A stretch of 64,000 bases of DNA from Spirochaetia bacterium (lineage in GTDB: Bacteria; Spirochaetota; Leptospiria; Leptospirales; Leptonemataceae): positions 22,952 to 86,951 of the forward strand of contig VFLI01000063.1 of assembly GCA_009885105.1 (NCBI GenBank), given 5' to 3'. Shown here one piece after another: positions 51,852 to 59,004 of the stretch. A program made the position numbers and the translations under genes. The notes beneath the pieces are model-generated. The model was not told where the DNA came from, ran no database searches, and was given only the letters and a program-made list of their open reading frames with translations. Each line of letters begins with the position of its first letter. Position 1 is the first letter of the stretch.

Positions 51852-52145
51852 GTGATTCTGGCAAAAGTCACCGGCTCTGTTGTTGCGGGAAATAAAACCG
51901 ACTGGATTGAAAATCCCGTCTTTCTTCTCGTGAACGAGATCGACTCTTCAGGCAAAGAGACGGGGCATCCGTTTATCGCCCTGGATCTTCTGGGAACGGG
52001 ACGGGGCGAAATTGTGTTAATTTCGCAGGGGTCCAGCAGCCGTCAGACAGAAGATACTAAGGACAGACCGGTGGACGCTGTAATCGCCGGAATTGTGGAC
52101 ATTGTAGAAAAGAACGGCAGCATTCTCTACAGAAAAGACGGATAA
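51852..52145 (+). CDS. Pentameric shell protein BMC-P 2 (EutN/CcmL family, GTG start)
   Basis: 97 residues beginning at GTG 51852, with GGAGG at 51842-51846. An overlapping ATG one frame away (51850) stops at once (ATGTGA). MILAKVTGSVVAGNKTDW, LDLLGTGRGEIVLISQGSSSRQ and DAVIAGIVDIVEKNG match the family. Closest to BMC-P 1 by eye. Confidence 0.95.
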   Translation: MILAKVTGSVVAGNKTDWIENPVFLLVNEIDSSGKETGHPFIALDLLGTGRGEIVLISQGSSSRQTEDTKDRPVDAVIAGIVDIVEKNGSILYRKDG

Positions 52146-52147
52146 AT

Positions 52148-52897
52148 ATGCGAAGAAAAGTCGCCGCGGGAAACTGGAAGCTTCACAAGACCATTGCGGA
52201 AACGAAAGACTTCTTCGATATTCTAAAACCGTTGCTGCGAGGAGAAAGCGGACCGGAGATAATTGTGGCACCGGTGTCATTGGCTCTATGGACGGCGTCT
52301 CAGTGCGCTGCGGGAAGCTCGATCAGAATCGCCGCGCAGAACTGCTTTTACGAAAACAGAGGCGCCTTCACGGGAGAAATCTCCCCGGGTCAGATACGGG
52401 ATGCCGGCGCGACGCATGTGATAATCGGGCATTCGGAGCGAAGGGCAATTTTTCTGGAAACGGACGATACAATCCGGAAAAAAACAAAACTGGCTCTTGC
52501 CGAAAAACTTGTTCCGATTGTATGCATCGGCGAAACTCTTCAGGAGCGCGAAGCGGGGCTGCTGCGAAAGATTCTGGAGCGGCAGCTGACTTACGGGCTG
52601 GAGGGTATCAATGCAGGAGCAGCGGATATGATGCTGGCGTACGAACCGGTATGGGCCATCGGCACGGGAAAGACGGCAACGCCTCAGGACGCGCAGGAGG
52701 CTCATGATTTTATCAGAGGCACGATTCGCAGAATGCTGGGAAACGAATTTGCCGACAGCGTTCGAATTCTGTACGGCGGATCGGTGAAACCGGACAATAC
52801 GGCTTCGCTGTCGGCGATGCAGGATGTGGACGGAGTTCTTGTCGGAGGCGCATCGCTCGACGCGAATTCATTTATAGAAATTATTAATAATCTTTAG
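52148..52897 (+). CDS. tpiA: Triosephosphate isomerase within the BMC operon
   Basis: 249 residues, complete. GNWKLHK (K11), IIGHSERR (H95), AYEPVWAIGTGK (catalytic E166, flexible loop) and LYGGSVKPDN are intact, so it should interconvert glyceraldehyde-3-phosphate and dihydroxyacetone phosphate. The protein begins directly with the TIM barrel (MRRKVAAGNWK): unlike its operon partners it has no N-terminal encapsulation helix. Two nt after BMC-P 2. Its job is probably to draw off the triose phosphate made by DeoC, either in the cytosol or carried in by another route. Confidence 0.95.
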   Translation: MRRKVAAGNWKLHKTIAETKDFFDILKPLLRGESGPEIIVAPVSLALWTASQCAAGSSIRIAAQNCFYENRGAFTGEISPGQIRDAGATHVIIGHSERRAIFLETDDTIRKKTKLALAEKLVPIVCIGETLQEREAGLLRKILERQLTYGLEGINAGAADMMLAYEPVWAIGTGKTATPQDAQEAHDFIRGTIRRMLGNEFADSVRILYGGSVKPDNTASLSAMQDVDGVLVGGASLDANSFIEIINNL

Positions 52898-52928
52898 TTG
52901 TATTTTACGAAACAGGCAGCGCGGAGAA

Positions 52929-54377
52929 ATGGAAACAACATTGAATATAACAGAAAATCAGATCAGCGCCATTGTCGATCAGGTTGTGGCCGAGATCCAG
53001 AAAAGCAAACCGCAGGGAATAGAGCCCTCATCAAGAGACAGCGCCGCGCCCGGTGACGGTGTGTTTGGCTCGATGGACGATGCCGTTAAAGCCGCAAGAC
53101 GGGCGTATCAGGAATTGACCGAGCTGAGTCTGGCCGGCCGCGTCAAAGTCATTGAAACCATACGCCAGGCCATGCGCGACAATGTCCGCGATATGGCAAA
53201 AATGGCGGTCGACGAGTCCGGCATCGGTCGCGTGGAAGATAAAATACTAAAAAATCTGCTGGTCATCAACAAGACTCCCGGCGTCGAGCACATGCAGACA
53301 CATGCATTTTCAAACGATGCGGGCCTGCTTCTGATTGAGCGGGCCAGCTGGGGAGTTATCGGTTCGATCACGCCCACAACCAATCCAACGGAAACAATCA
53401 TCAACAATGGAATCGGATTTATTGCCGCGGGCAACACCGGAGTTTTCAATCCGCATCCGAGCGCAAAGAACGTCTCGTCGCACTGCATACGTCTGATCAA
53501 CCGCGCGTCAATCGCCGCCGGCGGTCCCGCCAATATTCTCACCGGAATCGCCAGTCCGACAATTGAGAGCGCCAATGCTCTCATGAAACATCCGGGAATC
53601 GACATGATTGTCGTGACCGGAGGACCGGCTGTTGTTAAAGCGGCTTTCGCATCCGGAAAAAAAGTCGTCTGCGGCGGCCCCGGGAATCCCCCTTCTGTCG
53701 TTGACCACACGGCCAATATAGAAAAAGCCGGCCGCGATATAGTGAAAGGCCATTCCTTCGACAACAATTTAATCTGTACAGACGAAAAAGAAGTCATTGT
53801 TGTTGCGTCAATCGCGGACAGGCTGATTGAATCGATGCGCGCGGCCGGGGGCTACCTGATCAACAAAAGCCAGACGGAAAAACTCACGAATCTGGTTCTG
53901 GAAGACAAAGGCCGGCCGGGATGCGGCGGGCATGCGAACAAGAAATTTGTTGGAAAAAATGCCAGCGTGATTCTGCGCGAAATAGGCATCAACGTAAATG
54001 ACGATATACGCACAGTTCTCTGTGATGTTGAGAATGATCATCCGCTCATCTGGACAGAGCAGCTCATGCCTGTTCTGCCGATCACCAGAGTCGCGGACAC
54101 GGACGAGGCAATCCGTCTGGGAGTGGCAGCGGAACAGAACTGCCGTCACACGGCGTCCATGCATTCGCATGATATTGAAAAACTTTCCAGAATGGCGAAA
54201 GCATTCCAGGGCTCGATTTTTGTAAAGAACGCTCCCAATTACGCGGGACTCGGCGAGGGCGGACCGGGATACACATCATTCACCATTGCCAGCCCCACAG
54301 GCGACGGACTGACAACCTGTCTGACTTTTTCGCGCGAAAGACGCTGCGCGCTTGTAGATTATTTCAGGATAGTATAA
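52929..54377 (+). CDS. CoA-acylating aldehyde dehydrogenase, PduP/EutE-like
   Basis: 482 residues. Residues 1-30 contain an amphipathic helix (NITENQISAIVDQVVAEIQK) then a Pro/Ser-rich linker, the usual form of an encapsulation peptide. The catalytic domain has SITPTTNPTETIINN, FNPHPSAKNVS, VTGGPAVVKAA and nucleophile C283 in SFDNNLICTDEK. Family reaction: aldehyde + CoA + NAD+ to acyl-CoA + NADH. With DeoC upstream in the pathway the aldehyde would be acetaldehyde. Its stop overlaps the start of BMC-P 3 (TAATG). Confidence 0.95.
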   Translation: METTLNITENQISAIVDQVVAEIQKSKPQGIEPSSRDSAAPGDGVFGSMDDAVKAARRAYQELTELSLAGRVKVIETIRQAMRDNVRDMAKMAVDESGIGRVEDKILKNLLVINKTPGVEHMQTHAFSNDAGLLLIERASWGVIGSITPTTNPTETIINNGIGFIAAGNTGVFNPHPSAKNVSSHCIRLINRASIAAGGPANILTGIASPTIESANALMKHPGIDMIVVTGGPAVVKAAFASGKKVVCGGPGNPPSVVDHTANIEKAGRDIVKGHSFDNNLICTDEKEVIVVASIADRLIESMRAAGGYLINKSQTEKLTNLVLEDKGRPGCGGHANKKFVGKNASVILREIGINVNDDIRTVLCDVENDHPLIWTEQLMPVLPITRVADTDEAIRLGVAAEQNCRHTASMHSHDIEKLSRMAKAFQGSIFVKNAPNYAGLGEGGPGYTSFTIASPTGDGLTTCLTFSRERRCALVDYFRIV

Positions 54378-54739
54378 TGAACTTTGCACAGGTAACAGGA
54401 ACCATCGTCTGCACAAAGAAGCTTCCCTGCTTTGACGGGGAAAAATTTCTTCTGCTTGCGCTAATGGATGAAAAACTGAAGTCGTCCGGGAAAGAAGTTG
54501 TGGCGACAGACATAACATCCGCAGGCCCGGGCGAGTATGTTTTTTATGAGACGGGCCGCGAAGCTGCGATTGCGCTCGAAAATACTTTCAATGTTTCGGA
54601 TGCCACGGTCATGGCCATCATAGACGATATCAATGATGAGAAACCCGGGGGGAAATATCCGAAAACAAAAAGCGGCAAGTTTGAAATGATGGTCGAAGTG
54701 GATTCCACAAATAACAAAAAAGGCAGGAAAGACCATTGA
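54377..54739 (+). CDS. Pentameric shell protein BMC-P 3, extended (EutN/CcmL family)
   Basis: 120 residues: FAQVTGTIVCTKKLPCFDGEKFLLLALMD, TDITSAGPGEYVFYETGREAA and DATVMAIIDDI give the family. A C-terminal extension of about 30 residues, Lys/Gly/Asp-rich (EKPGGKYPKTKSGKFEMMVE), is absent from the other three copies and could face the outside or contact cargo. Coupled by TAATG to the dehydrogenase. Confidence 0.94.
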   Translation: MNFAQVTGTIVCTKKLPCFDGEKFLLLALMDEKLKSSGKEVVATDITSAGPGEYVFYETGREAAIALENTFNVSDATVMAIIDDINDEKPGGKYPKTKSGKFEMMVEVDSTNNKKGRKDH

Positions 54740-55008
54740 AACTTGGCACAATCAAAGGCTCCGTCACGGCAACCGTGAAGCACGCTGTCTATTCAGGAGA
54801 GCGAATCCTTCTGGTCGAGCCGTGCGGACCGGACGGCAAATCGTCCGGGACCTGTTTCGCCGCGATCGACAGATCTCAAGCGGCTCCCGGCGATTTGATA
54901 TTTTACGTGGATGAAGGAAATTCCGCGCGCGCCATTCTCGGCGACGCTGCCGCGCCGGTCCGGGCGGTGATCATGGGAATAATCGACTCTGTCGAGATGG
55001 TAAAGTAG
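54736..55008 (+). CDS. Pentameric shell protein BMC-P 4 (EutN/CcmL family, TTG start)
   Basis: 90 residues starting at TTG 54736 within the TTGA overlap with BMC-P 3. KLGTIKGSVTATVKHAVYSGERILLVEP, DRSQAAPGDLIFYVDEGNSARA and VRAVIMGIIDSVEM match the family. Fourth BMC-P of the operon; its stop is adjacent to the rpiB start. Confidence 0.94.
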   Translation: MKLGTIKGSVTATVKHAVYSGERILLVEPCGPDGKSSGTCFAAIDRSQAAPGDLIFYVDEGNSARAILGDAAAPVRAVIMGIIDSVEMVK

Positions 55009-55530
55009 ATGAGCGCGGTTACAGAAGAAGAAGTCCGGCGAATCGTCGAGGCAATCGTCTCAAAAATTGACGTTCCTTCTGGAAAGCGCGTCGCCCTTGG
55101 CTCCGATCACGGCGGATTTGAATTGAAGAATGAACTGAAAAAAGGACTGTCCGCCGCAGGTTTTGAAATAACAGATGTGGGAACACATTCAAAAGAGCCC
55201 GTCGACTATCCGGATATTGCCGGAGCTGTGGCAAAACTGGTGGCTGCAAAAAAAGCGGATCGCGGCATCGTTCTCGACGGGGCCGGAATCGGCTCTTCCA
55301 TCGCAGCGAACAAAATAAGAGGCGTCCGCGCAGCGCTGTGTTACAACGAAAAGACAATTGTGAACAGCCGCGCCCATAACGATGCAAATGTGCTCACGAT
55401 GGGCGCGCCCTATCACACACCGGACGAGGCGCTGCGTCTCGCCCTGTTATGGCTGAATACAGAATATGAAGGCGGCCGGCACCAAAACCGAATTGATAAG
55501 ATTTCCGAACTGGAGAAAAGCAATGGATAA
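55009..55530 (+). CDS. rpiB: RpiB-like sugar-phosphate isomerase with encapsulation peptide
   Basis: 173 residues. Residues 1-24 ([19 protein letters not shown]) are an amphipathic helix plus linker absent from ordinary RpiB and fit an encapsulation peptide. The core aligns well: [71 protein letters not shown]. At the catalytic cysteine position of the ICGTGIG motif this protein has Asp90 (LDGAGIG). Ribose-5-P/ribulose-5-P or allose-6-P type isomerisation is expected, but the mechanism or substrate may differ. Overlaps deoC by 8 nt. Confidence 0.9.
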   Translation: MSAVTEEEVRRIVEAIVSKIDVPSGKRVALGSDHGGFELKNELKKGLSAAGFEITDVGTHSKEPVDYPDIAGAVAKLVAAKKADRGIVLDGAGIGSSIAANKIRGVRAALCYNEKTIVNSRAHNDANVLTMGAPYHTPDEALRLALLWLNTEYEGGRHQNRIDKISELEKSNG

Positions 55531-56443
55531 AGAGCAACTTGTACAGATGATCACTTCGCAGGTGATGAAGAAAATTTCATCGGATTCGGCTCTCTCTTGC
55601 CCCTGTCCTTCGAAGGCGTCGGGAAGCTGTTCCGGTACTTCCTGCTCTACGGGCGGCGGATGCTCAGGTGGAAGCTGTCCTCCCGCCTGGGACGGAGTCG
55701 GCACTGTCGGCGATATGCTTCAGGCCGGCGCCAGCCGCGTCAGCTCATTTCCACCTCTGGGAAGCTGCCCGGATCCAGGGCTTGCGCGTCTGATCGACCA
55801 TACTCTTCTGAAACCGGAGGCGACGGAGTCTGAAATTCGAAGCCTCTGCAGCGAAGCGGCGCAGCACTGCTTCATGAGTGTCTGCGTGAATCCGGCCTGG
55901 GTGCCGCTGGCGGCGAAATTGCTGAGAAACACCGGAGTCAAGGTCTGCACGGTCGTGGGATTTCCACTGGGCGCTACATTTTCGCGCGTGAAAGAACTGG
56001 AGACTCGCGTCGCCATCGATGAGGGCGCGGACGAGATCGATATGGTCATCAATGTCGGCGCGTTGAAATCGGGCAATCTGAAACTTGTGGAAAACGATAT
56101 ATACAGCGTGGTTCGCGCGGCCCGAGGCGATATCATCACAAAAGTTATTCTCGAGGTATGCCTGCTGACCGACCAGGAAATTGTGGATGCATGCAAACTT
56201 TGCGAAAAAGCAGGCGCGCATTTTGTGAAAACATCGACAGGCTTTGCAAAAGGCGGCGCGACGACAAAGACAGTTGCTCTTATGCGAAAAACTGTCGGCT
56301 CCGATATGGGAGTGAAGGCCTCGGGCGGCGTTCGCGACCATGAAACCGCGATGAACATGATAGGCGCAGGCGCGTCGCGTATCGGCGCCAGCGCTTCTGT
56401 CGAAATTATCAGCTGCGGAAAACCGTCAGCAAAAGGATATTAA
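55523..56443 (+). CDS. deoC: Deoxyribose-phosphate aldolase with encapsulation peptide and Cys-rich linker
   Basis: 306 residues from ATG 55523 (GGAGAAAAG upstream). Residues 2-17 ([16 protein letters not shown]) form an amphipathic helix like those of the dehydrogenase and RpiB. Residues 26-52 form a Gly/Ser linker with six Cys (26, 28, 36, 41, 47, 52). The DERA barrel starts about residue 86: [40 protein letters not shown], and the Schiff-base lysine K236 in FVKTSTGF. It splits 2-deoxyribose-5-phosphate to acetaldehyde and glyceraldehyde-3-phosphate. About 85 residues longer than typical DeoC. Last gene of the operon. Confidence 0.96.
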   Translation: MDKEQLVQMITSQVMKKISSDSALSCPCPSKASGSCSGTSCSTGGGCSGGSCPPAWDGVGTVGDMLQAGASRVSSFPPLGSCPDPGLARLIDHTLLKPEATESEIRSLCSEAAQHCFMSVCVNPAWVPLAAKLLRNTGVKVCTVVGFPLGATFSRVKELETRVAIDEGADEIDMVINVGALKSGNLKLVENDIYSVVRAARGDIITKVILEVCLLTDQEIVDACKLCEKAGAHFVKTSTGFAKGGATTKTVALMRKTVGSDMGVKASGGVRDHETAMNMIGAGASRIGASASVEIISCGKPSAKGY

Positions 56444-56456
56444 AGAAGAAATATTC

Positions 56457-56470
56457 CTCCCGGTGGAGGC
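56457..56470 (+). terminator. Weak hairpin after deoC
   Basis: CCTCC-CGGT-GGAGG, 14 nt after the deoC stop, with no T run. It may mark the 3' end of the BMC transcript, but is too weak to be sure. Confidence 0.3.
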
Positions 56471-56480
56471 GTATCTCGGA

Positions 56481-56942
56481 CTATCGCTTTTTTCCTTTTT
56501 TAGCGGGTTTTGATTTTTTCTTCGAAGCCTTTGGTTTGGACGAAACTGATTTCTTTGCTGTGGACTTTTTTGAGGCCTGCTGCGGCATTTCATTTTTGAC
56601 TATGCCCATGACGTTGCCGTCCGGGTCCGCAAAAAGCGCGAAGGTCACCATTCCTGGCACAACTTCCGTCGGCTTGATTACGCGCCCTCCCTGGGAAACG
56701 ACCTGGCGCAGGCAGACATCGGTGTCTTCCACAGCCGCATATATCAACATGCCTGGACTCTGACCCGGCTCGACCTGATAGAGGCCGCCGTTGATACCTA
56801 TTCCTCCGGAAGCGGTGTCCACCATTCCGTAGTGAATTGGATTGTTGTCATCGATTTTCCATCCAAAAATATTTTTATAAAATTCTTTTACTTTATCCGC
56901 ATTTGCAGAGGCGATTTCAAAATGAACCACTGGTTTTCCCAT
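56481..56942 (-). CDS. VOC/glyoxalase-like protein with Lys-rich tail
   Basis: 153 residues. Residues 1-118 form a VOC (glyoxalase/bleomycin-resistance) domain: VHFEIASANADKVKEFYKNIFGWKI, GGIGINGGLY and FALFADPDGNVMGIV. The tail from about 122 is Lys/Ala/Ser/Pro-only (KKSTAKKSVSSKPKASKKKS, then PAKKGKKR), like histone-H1-type tails, suggesting nucleic-acid or polyanion binding. Metal-ligand positions are not all evident, so enzyme activity is uncertain. Converges on the BMC operon. Confidence 0.8.
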   Translation of the reverse strand: MGKPVVHFEIASANADKVKEFYKNIFGWKIDDNNPIHYGMVDTASGGIGINGGLYQVEPGQSPGMLIYAAVEDTDVCLRQVVSQGGRVIKPTEVVPGMVTFALFADPDGNVMGIVKNEMPQQASKKSTAKKSVSSKPKASKKKSKPAKKGKKR

Positions 56943-57052
56943 TTGACTTTCTCCTGAATTTTGGGTTTTTCAATATATAATATAACAAATAATTTTCATT
57001 CCGTAGAAAATATTTGCTTTCTGAATCCGGTGCGGCCGGATAATTGTAACAG

Positions 57053-57424
57053 ATGCTCGCCGGTACATTGCGCCTAATCGGAAATTTTTGTTTGCTTTGC
57101 ATATTCAACTGCCTTACCGTGAGCAATATGCAGGCCGAACCGCTGAAACTCTGGGAGCATGTCGGCGAAAAAATCACCATCCAGGCCAGGAATACCGGAG
57201 AAATGGCGGCGCATGCACTGTCTTTTCCCGGGCCGGGCTGGGTGGAAAACTATGTGGTGTACAACGGATATCATATTGTCGTATACAGCAGAAGCCGGAT
57301 CAATTGTCCGGGGCCAGTCAGAATAACCGGGACCGTGCGCGAAGTAACATCCGGGAAAGAACCCAATTCCAAATCCTACCATGGTTATCATGTTGACGCA
57401 GAATCCTGGAGCTGTTTACCCTGA
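57053..57424 (+). CDS. Small exported protein, possible OB-fold
   Basis: 123 residues with a signal peptide (hydrophobic 9-24, cut near NMQA). The mature part, about 95 residues, reads EHVGEKITIQARNTG ... CPGPVRITGTVREVTSGK ... YHVDAESW, like the short tRNA_anti/OB-type exported proteins with a 'G-x-V-x-V-x-G' first strand. Function unknown. It ends 19 nt before the SDR start, so probably co-transcribed. Confidence 0.6.
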   Translation: MLAGTLRLIGNFCLLCIFNCLTVSNMQAEPLKLWEHVGEKITIQARNTGEMAAHALSFPGPGWVENYVVYNGYHIVVYSRSRINCPGPVRITGTVREVTSGKEPNSKSYHGYHVDAESWSCLP

Positions 57425-57443
57425 CGAAGCTGGAGACAATACA

Positions 57444-58157
57444 ATGGAAAAAGTAATCATACTTACGGGCGCTTCGCGCGGCATCGGCAGGGCAGCTGCC
57501 CTTATGCTGGCAAAGGAAAATATCGTTGTGATGGCATCCCGTGACATAAATGCTCTGATTGAGCTGAAGAAAGAGATCGGAGCATCGGGCGGAAAATCGG
57601 AGGCCCTGCCCTGCGATGTGGCGAAAGAAAACGAAGTCAAAAAAATGATAGAGGATACGATTCAGAAATTCGGACGAATCGACGTTCTGATCAACAATGC
57701 GGGATTCGGCATTTTCAAGCGCGCCGACAAATTCAGCCTGGAAGAAGTCGAGAATCTGTTTCGCGTGAACTTATTCGGCGTGTTTTTGTGCGTGAAATAC
57801 ACGGCGCCGTATATGATAGAGAAAAAGAACGGTCAGATCATCAACATTTCCTCGGTGGCCGGTCTCAACGGATTCAAGGGCGGCTCGGCCTACTCGGCGA
57901 CAAAATTCGCGCTCAACGGTTACAGCGAATCTTTACGCGAAGACTTAAAGGAATTCGGTATCGCGGTCAGCCTGGTCTGTCCCGGCGGCGTCAACACAGG
58001 ATTCGGCGGAGCAGTCGCGGACGGCAAGATATCGCGGGATTTTCTTCTTGAACCGGAGGATGTGGCGCGAACAATCAAATATCTGGTGGACGAGTCGGAA
58101 ACGGCGAATGCGAAAATGATTGAGCTCAAGCCCAGGCGCCGGAAAGAATTCCGCTGA
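57444..58157 (+). CDS. Short-chain dehydrogenase
   Basis: 237 residues from ATG 57444 (GGAG upstream). TGASRGIG, LINNAGFG, SSVAG and Y-x-x-x-K in AYSATKFAL are intact, with the VCPGGVNTGF loop of classical SDRs. The C-terminal ELKPRRRKEFR is basic. Located just after the BMC region but separated from it by the VOC gene; nothing ties it to the compartment. Confidence 0.87.
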   Translation: MEKVIILTGASRGIGRAAALMLAKENIVVMASRDINALIELKKEIGASGGKSEALPCDVAKENEVKKMIEDTIQKFGRIDVLINNAGFGIFKRADKFSLEEVENLFRVNLFGVFLCVKYTAPYMIEKKNGQIINISSVAGLNGFKGGSAYSATKFALNGYSESLREDLKEFGIAVSLVCPGGVNTGFGGAVADGKISRDFLLEPEDVARTIKYLVDESETANAKMIELKPRRRKEFR

Positions 58158-58244
58158 TTGCCTGATGATTTGTACACAGCTATAAAGTCTTACAGCATTT
58201 CTGTGGTCAGAATTTCCCTTTCAAGGGGAGATCCGGGCGGCATC

Positions 58245-59000
58245 TTAAGACTGCTGTGTATCCCTGAGAATCCGGACAACTTCGCGCGAAGCGGAAAGAA
58301 TAAAACCGACATCCGACCCGCAGACAACAAACGAAGTGCGATCGCGGTATGTCACAAGGGTTTTCGGATCTGAGAAATAAATACCGCTGAATTTTCCCGC
58401 ATTACTCGCCGCCACAATGACGGTGTCCACAATTGCAAGGAACTCATCATCAAAAACTCCCGACTTCCCCAACGACAGGGACAGATCGCCGGAACCGATC
58501 AGAATATAATCCAGGCCTTCCACACCGCAGATTTCTGCGCAATTCTCCGCACCCATTTTCGTTTCAATCTGCACACCGACCAGAATATTCGCATTCGCCT
58601 GTTCCAGATAATCCAGCGTCTTACGCCCGAATCCGGACGCAGGCGTCGAGCCGTGATAACCGCGGCTTCCCTTAGGCGGATAACGCGCGAAATCAACGAC
58701 TCGCCTGGCAGCTTCAGCCGATTCAACGAGCGGCGCAAGAATCCCGTCGGCTCCAGTCTCCAGAGCATGCTGTATGTGCGATCTGGAAATTTCAGGGATT
58801 CTGATGATTGTCGACAGCTGTGCGGCGCAGGCCGCATACACGAGATTGCGCACAGCCGGCGCGGGCATGCTGTAATGCTCCGTGTCGATGATTGCAAAAT
58901 CAAATCCGGAAGATCCCAGAATGTCCGCGACAAAACTGTCGGAGATCGAAATAAAAGTGCCGATTGCCGTCCTCGATAGGAATTTCTTTTTTAGGTTCAT
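58245..59000 (-). CDS. HpcH/HpaI-family class II aldolase
   Basis: 251 residues from ATG 58998-59000; an alternative ATG at 59018 overlaps the upstream stop. Family marks: GTFISISDSFVADILGSSGFDFAIIDTEHY, RIPE, ALETGADGILAPLVESAEAARRVV, RYPPKGSRGY, and QIETKMGAENCAEI with the metal-binding Glu/Asp set (E in IETK, D in IGSGDLS). These enzymes cleave 2-keto-3-deoxy sugar acids or 4-hydroxy-2-oxo acids to pyruvate and an aldehyde. The exact substrate is not readable. Immediately downstream of the metallopeptidase gene. Confidence 0.87.
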   Translation of the reverse strand: MNLKKKFLSRTAIGTFISISDSFVADILGSSGFDFAIIDTEHYSMPAPAVRNLVYAACAAQLSTIIRIPEISRSHIQHALETGADGILAPLVESAEAARRVVDFARYPPKGSRGYHGSTPASGFGRKTLDYLEQANANILVGVQIETKMGAENCAEICGVEGLDYILIGSGDLSLSLGKSGVFDDEFLAIVDTVIVAASNAGKFSGIYFSDPKTLVTYRDRTSFVVCGSDVGFILSASREVVRILRDTQQS

Positions 59001-59004
59001 CCTG

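Noticed and set aside
58245..59000. HpcH/HpaI aldolase as part of the microcompartment
   Set aside because: Opposite strand, separated by three genes, and its N-terminus lacks an encapsulation helix.
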